From IMG/VR virus record IMGVR_UViG_3300020442_000009, positions 61,910 to 125,909 of that record: a DNA stretch of 64,000 nucleotides. One strand, written 5' to 3'. Under the pieces are notes generated by a model. That model was not told the origin of the DNA, ran no database searches, and saw only the letters and a list, made by a program, of their open reading frames with translations. Positions 1 to 8,464 of the stretch are shown in pieces (positions within the stretch are counted from its first letter, which is position 1; the number at the start of each line of letters is the position of its first letter). A program made the position numbers and the translations under genes. The stretch comes from a virus.

Positions 1-529
1 CGCCGTTCTCGCCAACTATAACATCTCCTCCGTTTCCTAAATTATACTGTTGCATTTCTGAATCTAATTTAATTTTTATTTCTTTTTCTGAAGCATTTCT
101 TTTATTCATACTTAAGCCTTCAAAGAAAACATTTTTGCCAAAACTTCCACCAAAAAATTCAAACTTTTCTGAGTAAAAGTAATTTCCTTTGAATGCCCAG
201 CCGTAATCTTTAATGTGTTCTGGCTTAGGATCTGCACAGTTTGTGACTGATTTTTGTTTTGTTTGATAAGGAATGCGCGATTTTACATCATCCCATTCAC
301 TTAATTCCGGTTTAAGTCTGTATGTTTTACTCGCAACTCCTTCTAGTTCGTCGGCTGAAAAGGAACCTGCTTCTAAATCTATGAACCTGTATCCTCTATC
401 ATATAGGTCTTGAATTTTATCCTGTTCAGCCTTACCACATTCTGCACCTTCTGCTGCAGGAATTTTTTTGGCTTTTTCATCTCCATATTTTTCTAGAGCT
501 TGAGCTAATGATGCATATTGTATGGCCAT
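1..529 (-). CDS. Unrecognised protein, C-terminus cut by window edge
   Basis: The reading frame is open from an ATG at 527-529 to the window edge, giving about 176 visible residues. The N-terminus reads MAIQYASLAQALEKYGDEKA. It is lysine- and glutamate-rich, with no signal peptide or membrane segment. Aromatic and glycine residues (FFGGSFGKN) appear in the second half, followed by a charged stretch. I do not recognise a family. A GTGTATATATA box lies 14 nt before the ATG, the same element found before virion genes elsewhere in the window, so late expression and a virion or assembly role are plausible but inferred. It lies downstream of nrdB on the same strand, with 34 nt between the two genes. 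Confidence 0.75.
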   Translation of the reverse strand, partial: MAIQYASLAQALEKYGDEKAKKIPAAEGAECGKAEQDKIQDLYDRGYRFIDLEAGSFSADELEGVASKTYRLKPELSEWDDVKSRIPYQTKQKSVTNCADPKPEHIKDYGWAFKGNYFYSEKFEFFGGSFGKNVFFEGLSMNKRNASEKEIKIKLDSEMQQYNLGNGGDVIVGENG

Positions 530-543
530 ACATATATATACAC
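530..543 (-). promoter_or_regulatory. Candidate late promoter box (GTGTATATATATGT)
   Basis: Read on the minus strand this is GTGTATATATATGT directly abutting the ATG at 529. The same GTGTA plus alternating A/T block occurs 14 nt before the starts at 14722, 43487 and 13042, and 15-20 nt before several others. The AT block resembles a T4-type late -10 element (TATAAATA), but the assignment is inference. Confidence 0.5.
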
Positions 544-563
544 CAAGACAATCATTTTTCTAT

Positions 564-1577
564 TTAAAAATCGTCTTCCAAAGAGCCACTTTGTTGATAT
601 TCTCTAACTCTTCTTTCGAAAAAATTACCCATGGCCTGAACATCAACAACCTCGCCCAGCCAAGGAAAAGGGTTTTTGTCACTAGGAAAGCGATAGTCTA
701 AACCAATAGATTCTAGTCTTCTGTTACCTATATAATGCATATAGTCAACAAACATTTCTGCATTTAAACCAAGAATCCCTGTAGGTAAGACATCATGAGC
801 ATATGCAATTTCAAGTTCAACTGCTTTTTTAATATGCTCAACAAATTCATCTTGTATTTTTTTAGTCCATATAGATGGATTTTGCTCAATTAAAGTATTA
901 ATTAGGTATGCCCCAAAAGCAATATGTGAACTCTCATCTCTTAAAGTATATTTTATTTGATCAGAAATGCCCTGAAGTTTATTTTGTCTGCCTAATGCAA
1001 GCAGCATTGCAAAGCCGCTAAAGAAAAAAGTTCCTTCACATACAATCCAATAAGTTAAAAAGTTTCTAAGTATCTCTTGCTTACCTTCTTTAGTATGTGG
1101 ATTGAAATCTTGACGACTAATGTCATTAGTGATACCCATTAAAAAATCATCTTTAGCTTTTATGCTTGGAATTGTCTCATAGGCTGTAAAAACCTCATCA
1201 ATATCTAGGTCAAGACTGTCACAAATATAAACTACCGTAAGATTGTGAAGGCTTTCTTCAAAAGCTTGACGCAAAATATACTGACGGCATTCAGCGTCCG
1301 TAATAAATCTGAAAGCCGAAAGCAAAAGGTTATTACCAACCAAAGACTCGCTTCCAGCAAAAAATCCAAGACAGCGTTTGACGAGTAATTTTTCATCTTC
1401 TGTGATTTCATTATTTTTCCATTGTTTAATATCATTCTGCATGCTAATTTCAGTAGGCATCCAGTTATTTGCACAGCTCTTTAGGAATAAATCCCATGCA
1501 TATTTATGTTTGTGAGGAAGTATTCTGTTTACTCCAGCAATATTTTTAGTTAAAAGTTCTCCTGTTTTTTCGCTCAT
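564..1577 (-). CDS. nrdB: Class I ribonucleotide reductase small subunit (NrdB), radical-site Tyr apparently replaced by Val
   Basis: At 337 aa this is the usual size of a class I RNR beta subunit, which carries the dimetal cofactor that starts radical chemistry in NrdA. All six metal ligands can be placed: E77 (GFFAGSES), E108 and H111 (EESLHNLTV), a Glu in CEGTFFFSG, and the Glu and His of RDESSHIAFG. In canonical beta subunits a radical-carrying Tyr sits four residues after the first His. Here that position is V115, with Y117 two residues further on. The first ligand is Glu rather than Asp, as in class Ic. The acidic C-terminus ending DDF is the usual NrdA-docking tail. A sigma70-like promoter lies about 35 nt upstream. 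No group I intron or frameshift is seen. Confidence 0.95.
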   Translation of the reverse strand: MSEKTGELLTKNIAGVNRILPHKHKYAWDLFLKSCANNWMPTEISMQNDIKQWKNNEITEDEKLLVKRCLGFFAGSESLVGNNLLLSAFRFITDAECRQYILRQAFEESLHNLTVVYICDSLDLDIDEVFTAYETIPSIKAKDDFLMGITNDISRQDFNPHTKEGKQEILRNFLTYWIVCEGTFFFSGFAMLLALGRQNKLQGISDQIKYTLRDESSHIAFGAYLINTLIEQNPSIWTKKIQDEFVEHIKKAVELEIAYAHDVLPTGILGLNAEMFVDYMHYIGNRRLESIGLDYRFPSDKNPFPWLGEVVDVQAMGNFFERRVREYQQSGSLEDDF

Positions 1578-1617
1578 TATGTATGGTATATCGTATTATT
1601 ATGTTTTTAGGTTCATA

Positions 1618-1646
1618 ATAATAGCAAAAAAATATTAAAGTGTCAA
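1618..1646 (-). promoter_or_regulatory. Sigma70-like promoter of nrdB
   Basis: On the minus strand TTGACA (1641-1646) is followed after 17 nt by TATTAT (1618-1623). Both match the bacterial housekeeping consensus closely. Predicted initiation near 1611 leaves about 34 nt before the nrdB ATG at 1577, with no clear Shine-Dalgarno sequence. The -35 overlaps the stop region of the upstream small gene. Confidence 0.75.
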
Positions 1647-1900
1647 GTTTTAATTCCGTCAACCGTTAGGGGTCTAAATCCAGCATCGTGATCGTCTCCA
1701 ATGCTTATAATTTCTGCTCCCATTCCAAAATTACTTAACTTTCTATACAATTCTCTGCCTGTATGGTTCATGTAATACAGTTCGGACTCACCAGCAACTA
1801 GAGCTGTTTTAATTTGACCTTTTAAGGTGTTAAGTTTTGTTGCCATCTCATTTTGATTTTGAATGGCATGTATCTGGTTGTTTAATTCTTGAAGAGTCAT
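1643..1900 (-). CDS. Small hypothetical protein (85 aa)
   Basis: I chose the ATG at 1898-1900 (MTLQELNNQIHAIQNQ), not the in-frame GTG 15 nt upstream, because that GTG is part of the GTGTA promoter-like box. The first 40 residues are Gln/Asn/Leu-rich and probably form a helix or coiled coil. The rest (ELYYMNHTGRELYRKLSNFG, then GDDHDAGFRPLTVDG) looks like a small globular domain. There is no signal peptide or membrane segment. I do not recognise it. It is separated from nrdB by the nrdB promoter, so it need not share a function with it. Confidence 0.6.
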   Translation of the reverse strand: MTLQELNNQIHAIQNQNEMATKLNTLKGQIKTALVAGESELYYMNHTGRELYRKLSNFGMGAEIISIGDDHDAGFRPLTVDGIKT

Positions 1901-1915
1901 ATATAATATGTACAC
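1901..1915 (-). promoter_or_regulatory. Candidate late promoter box (GTGTACATATTATAT)
   Basis: Minus-strand GTGTACATATTATAT ends immediately before the ATG at 1900. It matches the GTGTA plus AT-rich pattern seen before many minus-strand virion genes. Confidence 0.45.
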
Positions 1916-1920
1916 TTTTT

Positions 1921-1949
1921 TTGGAAAAAAACAAGCAACCTTTTAATAT
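1921..1949 (+). promoter_or_regulatory. Sigma70-like promoter placed at the start codon
   Basis: TTGGAA (1921-1926), a 17-nt spacer and TAATAT (1944-1949) are followed by only 5 nt before the ATG at 1955. Initiation at the normal distance would fall at the start codon, giving a near-leaderless mRNA. This also argues against the in-frame TTG at 1949 as the start. Confidence 0.6.
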
Positions 1950-1954
1950 TGAAT

Positions 1955-3013
1955 ATGATTAAATCTATTTTAAAAAACAGAGAAATTCAAGATAAAGAAG
2001 CATCGTTAAGCGATTTAGCGGATAAGCTTTTAAGTAATATAGATATGTCTTTGTTTGATAAAGATTTTGTAGAGCAAGAATGGGCTAAGTCAAAGATTAA
2101 AAAAATTGCAGCAAAAATAGATATTAAAAATAATATACCTTACTTTGATGCTCCTTATGGTCATCATCATGGTAGGTATCCAGATTTAAAATATAGCATG
2201 TTGCAAACTTGTAGAAAGTATCAACTGCCTGACTGTAGTTTTTTAGTTTTTTTAAATGATGCATATGCATCTACTTTTCCTGCATTTTCGACTATAAGAA
2301 GGTTAAAGGAAGACATTTTTAATATACCTATTCCCATGGGAAATATGAGAGGAATGGGTGACGGAAATAATACACCATTAATGGGTTGGGATGAGCTTGT
2401 TCAGGGTGAATTGTTGAATACTCATAATCAATATCCTTGGGATAAGAAAATAGATATAGCTGTATTTAGGGGTCAATACATGCATCAAACTTGGAAGCTT
2501 GGGAAATACACAGAAGAGAAAGCTGAAAGTTGGACAGAAGTTAATCGTGGAGTATTGTTTAATGTAGGTTCTAGCAATAAAGATTTATTTGATATTGGTT
2601 TCAATGTTGTTGGAGCTAATCCTTTTGAGGAGGATATTCCGTCTACTGACCTTATACCTTTTGCTGAACAACAAAAATATAAATACATGATATGCATGGG
2701 GACAAATGCAAACTGGGCAGAAAGATTGAGGAATCATTTGTTTACTAATTCTGTATTAATTAAACACGAAGCAGAATGTATGGAATGGTTTTATTATTTA
2801 CTTGAGCCTTATAAACATTATATACCGTACAATTTAATGGTTACAGATCTGGCTGAAAATATTAAATGGGCAAAAGCGAATGATGAAAAATGTAAAGACA
2901 TTGTAAAAAATGCGAACCAATTTGCTCAAGAATATTTAAAAGAAGAAACTATGTTCTTATTTACTAAAATATTAATTACAAAATATAGTGAATCAGTACA
3001 AACAAGTAATTGA
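1955..3013 (+). CDS. GT90 (CAP10/LpsA-type) glycosyltransferase
   Basis: This 352-aa protein has the features of glycosyltransferase family 90, which includes fungal CAP10, animal POGLUT1 and bacterial LpsA. It carries an arginine-glycine motif (IAVFRGQYMHQTW) near the middle. The donor-binding half has YKYMICMGTNANWAERLRNH, then NSVLIKH and LLEPYKHYIPY, and a C-terminal AENIKWAK...NANQFAQEYL helix. All of these follow the order seen in the family. Family members transfer xylose, glucose or galactose; the donor cannot be read here. It is the first gene of a plus-strand glycan operon and overlaps a second, diverged GT90 by 26 nt. It has no membrane segment. Confidence 0.85.
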   Translation: MIKSILKNREIQDKEASLSDLADKLLSNIDMSLFDKDFVEQEWAKSKIKKIAAKIDIKNNIPYFDAPYGHHHGRYPDLKYSMLQTCRKYQLPDCSFLVFLNDAYASTFPAFSTIRRLKEDIFNIPIPMGNMRGMGDGNNTPLMGWDELVQGELLNTHNQYPWDKKIDIAVFRGQYMHQTWKLGKYTEEKAESWTEVNRGVLFNVGSSNKDLFDIGFNVVGANPFEEDIPSTDLIPFAEQQKYKYMICMGTNANWAERLRNHLFTNSVLIKHEAECMEWFYYLLEPYKHYIPYNLMVTDLAENIKWAKANDEKCKDIVKNANQFAQEYLKEETMFLFTKILITKYSESVQTSN

Positions 3014-4028
3014 AAATTTTTTTAAAGATTTTCAGCCTAATAGTATCTCAAGAAATGATTTAGATCAATATTATAATCACCCTAGGGAATGGAAATATTT
3101 ATCTAGAATAAAAATTATTAATAACAAACCCATCTTTCATGCAAATGAAGGTGAGAAAAGAGGTAGGTATGGTCCTGTTGTTGATTTAATTAAAAAAGTT
3201 ACTGAATTATATAATTTTAAAGATACTGAGTTCTTGGTAAACACTGGAGATGGGGTACATTCTGATGTACCTTGTTTTGGTGTTATAAGAACCAATCCAG
3301 AAAAGCCTAAAGGAATAATTCCATTTCCCGTAGGAAATTCTAACGGAATGAAATATGGTTTTGGTACACCGATAGTTAACTGGGATAAATATGTTGATGA
3401 GCATATTGTGCAACTTGGGAAAAAATATGATTTTAAATCTAAAATAAATAAAGTAGCATGGCGAGGGTCTTTTAAAATGATTACTTGGGCAGCTGGACAA
3501 TATTCAAAAAAAAGAATAGAGTCTTGGAGGGATTGCACTCGATCAAAACTTTATTTTATAACTAAAGATCGAGAGGACATTTTTGATGTTGGAATTACTG
3601 GAATATCAGATAAATACCATAGTCCTAATTCACCAGTGCCAGATGAAGCTTACGATTTAATTAAACTAAAAAATAGAATACCTTTTCCAGAAATGCAAAA
3701 ATATGTTGGTATAATGGATGTGGGTAATGTATGCGAGTGGTCAGAAAGAATAAGAAAGCAGCTATATATGAACTCTGTAATGATTATGCAAGAACAGTCT
3801 GCCCAAGAGTTTTTTACACCATTACTAAAACCTTTCATTCACTATGTCCCAACTAAGGGAGATTGGAGTGATCTTGTTCAAATAGGTGAATGGGTTGTTA
3901 ATAGCCCAGAAGAAGTAAAAAAAATTATAGAAAATGCAAATCAATTTGCTTACCAGTACTTATGCGAAAAGTCGATGTACGAATATACTAAAATGGCAAT
4001 CGAAAAATATACCACTTTGCTAAAGTAA
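2988..4028 (+). CDS. Second GT90-family glycosyltransferase (paralogue)
   Basis: The frame opens with GTG at 2988 inside the end of the previous gene, and no earlier ATG is available in this frame. The 346 residues match the upstream GT90 along their length: VAWRGSFKMITWAAGQYSKK replaces the VFRG block, followed by QKYVGIMDVGNVCEWSERIR, NSVMIMQ, LLKPFIHYVP and a closing ENANQFAYQYL. The two are tandem paralogues that have clearly diverged, so they probably use different donors or acceptors. The next gene starts immediately after the stop codon. Confidence 0.85.
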   Translation: MNQYKQVIENFFKDFQPNSISRNDLDQYYNHPREWKYLSRIKIINNKPIFHANEGEKRGRYGPVVDLIKKVTELYNFKDTEFLVNTGDGVHSDVPCFGVIRTNPEKPKGIIPFPVGNSNGMKYGFGTPIVNWDKYVDEHIVQLGKKYDFKSKINKVAWRGSFKMITWAAGQYSKKRIESWRDCTRSKLYFITKDREDIFDVGITGISDKYHSPNSPVPDEAYDLIKLKNRIPFPEMQKYVGIMDVGNVCEWSERIRKQLYMNSVMIMQEQSAQEFFTPLLKPFIHYVPTKGDWSDLVQIGEWVVNSPEEVKKIIENANQFAYQYLCEKSMYEYTKMAIEKYTTLLK

Positions 4029-4976
4029 ATGGAAAAATATGTAATATTAAAAGATATTTTTTATGATGGTGGTAGATTGTTTTGTCCCAACATTAAAAAA
4101 TCAATATCTGTTCCAGTAGCATTTTCAACTACAATCGACATACACCCTCTTTCATATAAGATCGATCCAGTTAAGGTTTATGAGTCTTGTTTTTTACATA
4201 AAAGGCATGTAGTTGGCGGTTATGTTCATATTCTTATGGATGAATGTTGGGGTATGTTTTATGGAATTAAAAAACACAATTTTAATCCAGAATTTATACT
4301 AAGTTTGAACAATGATAATAGGTCATTTAATGGAGAATGGAATCTGTGGTTAAATAAGTTTTTAAAATACGATGTAAAAGAGGAGCCGGCTATTAAATCT
4401 CCAATATTAATTAAAAATGTTTTAACGGGGTGGGCGACTAATAGTATTATATTTAAAGATAATGATTTTAACTATGAATCTTTTCCAAATTCAATTAAAG
4501 ATATTCATAATATAAAGCCCAATGCAAACCCTTCTGAAGTTGTGTTTGATGTAAGATCAAAAACCAGAACTATATTAAATATAGAACAATTAAAAAAAGA
4601 ATTAAGTTTTTTAAATGTAAATTTTGTTAAATTTGATCAAATGTCAATAAAACGCCAAATTCAAACAATGAATAATGCTAAGCTATTTATATCACAGCAT
4701 GGTGCTGGATTGGCTAATTCTATATTTATGAACCAAGGTTGTAAAGTGATGGAATTAATTCAAGAGGATTATCAGAAGTATGATGCATATCAAATGATTT
4801 GCAAAAGGTTTAATCTTAATTATGTTAAACATGTTGAGCCTCAAAAAAATTCAATTAAAAAAATAACCAAACACGAAAAGAGAGATCAGGACTTGATTAT
4901 TAATACCAGACAAATAATAAATGAAATTTTGCGATCCGAAATTTCTAAACAAGATTTGGCTGATAGGTGGGGATAA
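4029..4976 (+). CDS. GT61-family glycosyltransferase
   Basis: The protein is 315 aa. The C-terminal half carries the family 61 (DUF563) signature ISQHGAGLANSIFMNQG followed by KVMELIQ, preceded by helix-loop segments ending in DQMSIKRQIQTMNNAKLF. The N-terminal region has VVGGYVHILMDECWG, corresponding to the Asn/His-containing loop in other members. GT61 enzymes include plant xylosyltransferases and bacterial LPS or capsule enzymes. Its ATG abuts the stop of the upstream GT90, implying coupled translation. A second GT61 lies at 10004-11059. Confidence 0.85.
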   Translation: MEKYVILKDIFYDGGRLFCPNIKKSISVPVAFSTTIDIHPLSYKIDPVKVYESCFLHKRHVVGGYVHILMDECWGMFYGIKKHNFNPEFILSLNNDNRSFNGEWNLWLNKFLKYDVKEEPAIKSPILIKNVLTGWATNSIIFKDNDFNYESFPNSIKDIHNIKPNANPSEVVFDVRSKTRTILNIEQLKKELSFLNVNFVKFDQMSIKRQIQTMNNAKLFISQHGAGLANSIFMNQGCKVMELIQEDYQKYDAYQMICKRFNLNYVKHVEPQKNSIKKITKHEKRDQDLIINTRQIINEILRSEISKQDLADRWG

Positions 4977-5006
4977 ATGAAATTATTAATATAAACAAAA
5001 TAAAAA

Positions 5007-5594
5007 ATGAAATTATTCGATAAAAATTCAAAATTCTTTAAAGAAAAAGGGCAAATAAGAAAACTTTCTTATGTAGCAGAGTATTGCTGTCAAAACTTTG
5101 AAGGCGACTTGATTGAAATAGGTTGCTTGAGGGGAGTTATGACATGCAAGTATGCTGAAGTGGCAAAAAAATATGGAAGAAAAGTTTGGGCGGTAGACCC
5201 TTGGTATGAAGACAACCCAAAATATTGTGCTAATTTGCAAGGATTTTATGATGAATTTATAAAAAATACAGAGGATTATAAAAATCATATAGAAATCATT
5301 AGAGCCAGCTCCTTGGATGTGGATGTAATTAAAAAAATTAAAGGTATCAATCTATGTTTCGCTTCCGTTGATGGTTTGCATACTAAGGAAGCATGCTATT
5401 CAGATATAATGTCGGTATCTCATTGTTCTGGAGTCATTGCTGTAGATGATGTAATAAACTATAAAGGAGAAATTAATTGGGAACAAAAAATGAGAGATGC
5501 TATAAGTGAAGCAATGATTAACCTTAAAGATTATTCAGTAATTTGGCCTACTGCAGAAAATAAAATAGAAAAAAATGCATACCTATATAGATGA
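5007..5594 (+). CDS. SAM-dependent class I methyltransferase (Methyltransf_24-like)
   Basis: At 195 aa it shows a Rossmann methyltransferase core. DLIEIGCLRGVMT is motif I, KVWAVDPWYED ends strand 2 with an acidic ribose-binding residue, and FASVDGLHTKEACYSDI and VIAVDDVI are the Asp-rich strands typical of Methyltransf_24. These enzymes are common in sugar-modification clusters, where they O-methylate sugars. A sugar substrate is inferred from the operon. No Shine-Dalgarno sequence is evident in the 30-nt gap before it. The next gene overlaps it by 4 nt (ATGA). Confidence 0.75.
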   Translation: MKLFDKNSKFFKEKGQIRKLSYVAEYCCQNFEGDLIEIGCLRGVMTCKYAEVAKKYGRKVWAVDPWYEDNPKYCANLQGFYDEFIKNTEDYKNHIEIIRASSLDVDVIKKIKGINLCFASVDGLHTKEACYSDIMSVSHCSGVIAVDDVINYKGEINWEQKMRDAISEAMINLKDYSVIWPTAENKIEKNAYLYR

Positions 5595-6385
5595 AATTAT
5601 TAATTAATTTTTTACCAACAGGACTTGGAGATAGGTTACAATATAACATAAAGAAAATACCTTATCTAAAATCAAAATTTAAACAGCTAGATATTTATGC
5701 AAGCTGGAAAATAAATAATCAATGTTTGGCAAATTTTGAGGACTTATTTAAAAATGTGTATAATATAAATTTTGTTGACGAGCTTTTTAGTGAAGAAGAT
5801 TTACTTAAAAATGAAGAAGAAATTTGTAGTAAATTAAATATAAAACCAATAGATTTGACACACAAAGCGTTACCAAAAGAAAATACCCACAAAGTATTAC
5901 AAATAAAAGATGAAATTTTAAATGAAATTTTAAGTTTGCAAAAAAAATATCAAATTGACAAATCAGTTATTGGTATTCATTTAAGGGTTCCTGAGAATTT
6001 TGATTTTAAAAATCCAGAAAAAATATTGGATAAAGATCCCAGTTATGCTAATTGGAAAGCTAAGCATTTGATGGATAACTTAAGTGTTTTAGAAAAAAAC
6101 TATGATTTTCTAAAAAATAAAAGAGTGCTTGTTTTTTCAGATAGCAAAGAATTAATAGAAGAAATGCTTTTAAAATATGATAATTTTTTTACAATTGATG
6201 AATGTGAAAAGCTTCCCATAGATAATAAAAAGGGAATCAGTCACGTTCGTAGAAGTAAGGAATCTGTAATTGCAGGTTTGAAAGCGGCTGGGCTACTGTC
6301 TTTGTGTAATTATAACAATAAAATCAAACTAAGGTTAACCAGCAATTTTTCAAAAATCCCAACGTGGATTAAAATTGGTAATTAA
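5591..6385 (+). CDS. Putative fucosyltransferase-like GT-B protein
   Basis: This 264-aa protein begins MKLLINFLPTGLGDRLQY, the glycine-rich GLGDRL entry loop seen in NodZ/GT11/GT23-type fucosyltransferases and related proteins. Mid-protein it has VIGIHLRVPE, matching the H-x-R motif that binds the GDP-sugar phosphate in that superfamily, then RVLVFSDSKELIEE, the VxSD strand. A Ser/Arg-rich segment (GISHVRRSKESVIAGLKAAG) matches the end of the nucleotide pocket. Overall similarity is only motif level, so family and donor remain uncertain. A GDP-mannose epimerase-like gene at 19266 fits use of a GDP-sugar. It ends tail-to-tail with the sulfotransferase, overlapping it by 17 nt. Confidence 0.5.
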   Translation: MKLLINFLPTGLGDRLQYNIKKIPYLKSKFKQLDIYASWKINNQCLANFEDLFKNVYNINFVDELFSEEDLLKNEEEICSKLNIKPIDLTHKALPKENTHKVLQIKDEILNEILSLQKKYQIDKSVIGIHLRVPENFDFKNPEKILDKDPSYANWKAKHLMDNLSVLEKNYDFLKNKRVLVFSDSKELIEEMLLKYDNFFTIDECEKLPIDNKKGISHVRRSKESVIAGLKAAGLLSLCNYNNKIKLRLTSNFSKIPTWIKIGN

Positions 6386-7019
6386 AATTTATAATATCTC
6401 GATTATATTTTTCCAGAGTTATTGCTTTGGTTGATTCGTTATAATATTCTCTATAATTAATAGACCGATTGGATTTATTTCTGTGAGGTAGATTGAGTTT
6501 TTCGAGGCCAATTGCTTTACAAACATGGTTGAAACCTGATTGTAAATTTTCATATTTAATAATAAAATCTAAATTGCTGGCTCCATCTTTAACTTCAGTA
6601 AAGCAAGTTTGATCTGCAAGGTGACCATTCTTGATTTCTCGTTTAGGATACCAAGTTTGTGATGTTTCTCTCCAAGTTAATTGGTGATCATTTGGTTGGT
6701 CTCTAACCATATTTACAAAATTTTCAAAAGAAACTTCTTTATTTCCCCAAGGTGTAGATATTTGACCTTTGCCCGTTCCGCTTTGCCAGCTGTATTCAGA
6801 GACCAATCTATCCCAAGGATTTCTAACTACAGTAAATTTGTAATAATTGTTCCAAGTTTCTAAACCAAAACGGTCAATTAGTTGCGAAGATGTGTGATGC
6901 CACAACCCTTCATCCACTAAACCTCTTCCAGAAAAAAGAGTGTCAATACTATTACCTGCAGTTTTAGGTATGTGAATGAAAATAAATTTATGCTTATGGT
7001 TTATCATTGAAAGCTGCAT
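6369..7019 (-). CDS. PAPS-dependent sulfotransferase (Sulfotransfer_2-like)
   Basis: At 216 aa it has the two PAPS-binding signatures. FIFIHIPKTAGNSIDTLF near residue 13 is the 5'-phosphosulfate loop, and FTVVRNPWDRLVSEY near residue 63 is the 3'-phosphate loop. These are characteristic of carbohydrate sulfotransferases of the Sulfotransfer_2/HS2ST/chondroitin type. A later IIKYENLQSGF segment also fits the family. It would add sulfate to a sugar hydroxyl or amine. M5 is an alternative start that would shorten the overlap with the upstream gene. It is the last gene of the 6369-12801 minus operon. Confidence 0.85.
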   Translation of the reverse strand: MQLSMINHKHKFIFIHIPKTAGNSIDTLFSGRGLVDEGLWHHTSSQLIDRFGLETWNNYYKFTVVRNPWDRLVSEYSWQSGTGKGQISTPWGNKEVSFENFVNMVRDQPNDHQLTWRETSQTWYPKREIKNGHLADQTCFTEVKDGASNLDFIIKYENLQSGFNHVCKAIGLEKLNLPHRNKSNRSINYREYYNESTKAITLEKYNRDIINFNYQF

Positions 7020-8025
7020 TTAAAATTGGCCAAACTCGATCATCAATCATGTGGCAATTTTTTGGGTGGTGACAATGCATATCTATGTAATAACCATTTT
7101 TTAATAAATTTAAATCTAAATTTTTATTAGATAGATTTCTAATGCCAGATTCAAGTTCACTCTCAGTTAGATTTAAGGTTAGAAGTTCTTTATGCTGCCT
7201 GCTATCTTCATTCCTTAATTGTTCTTCATAGGGAAATGAATGAGGGAGAATTGTTTTATCGTCAAATCCATATTTTTTTAAAAAATCTTCTTTAAGCTCT
7301 TCATGTAATCGTGCTTTTGGTTGCAATTTTCTGTATTGAGGTGCAATAAATCCAGTAAACTTATCAAAATGATTAAACCAATGATGACTTTCCATACTAG
7401 AGGCATTAAGGGATGGAATATTTTTTTTAATTAAATCAGTAGTATAGTATTCTTCATATGTCCAAACAGAGCCTCCATGTGCGGGTTGAGTATTAAGTGA
7501 TTCCCAGTCTGTTTTTGTTAATTCTTGAGCTCCCGCTAATTGAGCAAAAGAATGTTCTACTAAACTTCTTTGTAATTCTAAAATGGCAGAAAATGTTTTG
7601 CCTTTGGCTACATGATAATGTCCAGTAAGTCTGCGAGGAAGCCTGTTAGAGCATAGGTGTACATAGTAATCGTCTGGAATTTCTGATATATTTTTAATGA
7701 AATGATTTTTTTGCAAGGGCAATAAGTCTATATCTCCAACAAGCCATGTTGTTTCTGGTTCATTTTGAGTATAGTACCATTTATTAAAAATTAATTGACG
7801 CATATTGAAAGATCTTAAATCACCGAAAATAGAACTTGTTGGAGGTTCTTCGTATTTACATTCGATAATTTGACCATATTCTTCACTTAAATTATGCTTT
7901 TTTTTAGAACCGTACAACAATAAAACTGGATCAATATTTAAAAAGGTTTTCCATACCTTGGATTGCACATTCCACCAGCAGGAATATTCTTCGGAACTAC
8001 TAAAAATAACTTTATCAATTTTCAT
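6994..8025 (-). CDS. Putative GT-A-fold glycosyltransferase with DxD
   Basis: The protein is 343 aa. After an N-terminal strand/helix region (KIDKVIFSSSEEYSCWWNV) comes TTWLVGDIDLLPLQ, an Asp-x-Asp placed as in nucleotide-sugar transferases. HLCSNRLPRRLTGHYHVAKG and a His/Trp-rich acceptor region (ESHHWFNHFDKFTGF) follow. The C-terminus ends with a separate His-rich block (YIDMHCHHPKNCHMIDD). I do not recognise a named family, so glycosyltransferase is inferred from the DxD strand and the operon. It overlaps both neighbours by 26 and 11 nt. Confidence 0.5.
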   Translation of the reverse strand: MKIDKVIFSSSEEYSCWWNVQSKVWKTFLNIDPVLLLYGSKKKHNLSEEYGQIIECKYEEPPTSSIFGDLRSFNMRQLIFNKWYYTQNEPETTWLVGDIDLLPLQKNHFIKNISEIPDDYYVHLCSNRLPRRLTGHYHVAKGKTFSAILELQRSLVEHSFAQLAGAQELTKTDWESLNTQPAHGGSVWTYEEYYTTDLIKKNIPSLNASSMESHHWFNHFDKFTGFIAPQYRKLQPKARLHEELKEDFLKKYGFDDKTILPHSFPYEEQLRNEDSRQHKELLTLNLTESELESGIRNLSNKNLDLNLLKNGYYIDMHCHHPKNCHMIDDRVWPILNAAFNDKP

Positions 8026-8464
8026 TAATTAATGATACGAAATCTGAGCAAACTGCATGAACTTTAGGGAGGTGTTTCAAAAGAAGCAAGTCATTTTTGC
8101 TTAAAAGGGGAATGACTGAGTTGTTATCACAGATATTTAAATCGTGGCACCATATATTTTTTTCATTTCTAATTGCTGTGCAAATTTCAGAACTATGATA
8201 GAAAGTTTTTAGAGGTGTGTTTGTCAGGAAAGACAATGATTGATAATCTTTACAGTGAATCCATAAATTTTCAGCTCTGTCCAGTAACCATGACTTTTCT
8301 ACTTTATATTGAGCTACATCATGACCTAAAAAAAGACTTCCATTAATTAATCTAACATCAATCTCTGCATCATAATTAATAAGAGCTTGATCTATATAAT
8401 CAGCGGTATTTTCTAACTCTTTGTTAGGTCCAGAAATGTTTCCTCTGTGAGCAATCAATCTCAT
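8015..8464 (-). CDS. GDPD-like phosphodiesterase-fold protein
   Basis: I chose the ATG at 8462-8464, which forms an ATGA overlap with the upstream stop, over an ORF start 18 nt earlier. The 149-aa protein opens MRLIAHRGNISGP...ENT, then ALINYDAEIDVRLINGSLFLGHD. These correspond to the catalytic His-Arg, Glu-Asn and Glu-x-Asp positions of glycerophosphodiester phosphodiesterases (TIM barrel). It is shorter than typical GDPD (about 240 aa) and lacks the later strands, so it is a compact variant. Such proteins occur next to nucleotidyltransferases in polysaccharide loci, as here; the exact substrate is unknown. Confidence 0.65.
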   Translation of the reverse strand: MRLIAHRGNISGPNKELENTADYIDQALINYDAEIDVRLINGSLFLGHDVAQYKVEKSWLLDRAENLWIHCKDYQSLSFLTNTPLKTFYHSSEICTAIRNEKNIWCHDLNICDNNSVIPLLSKNDLLLLKHLPKVHAVCSDFVSLINEN

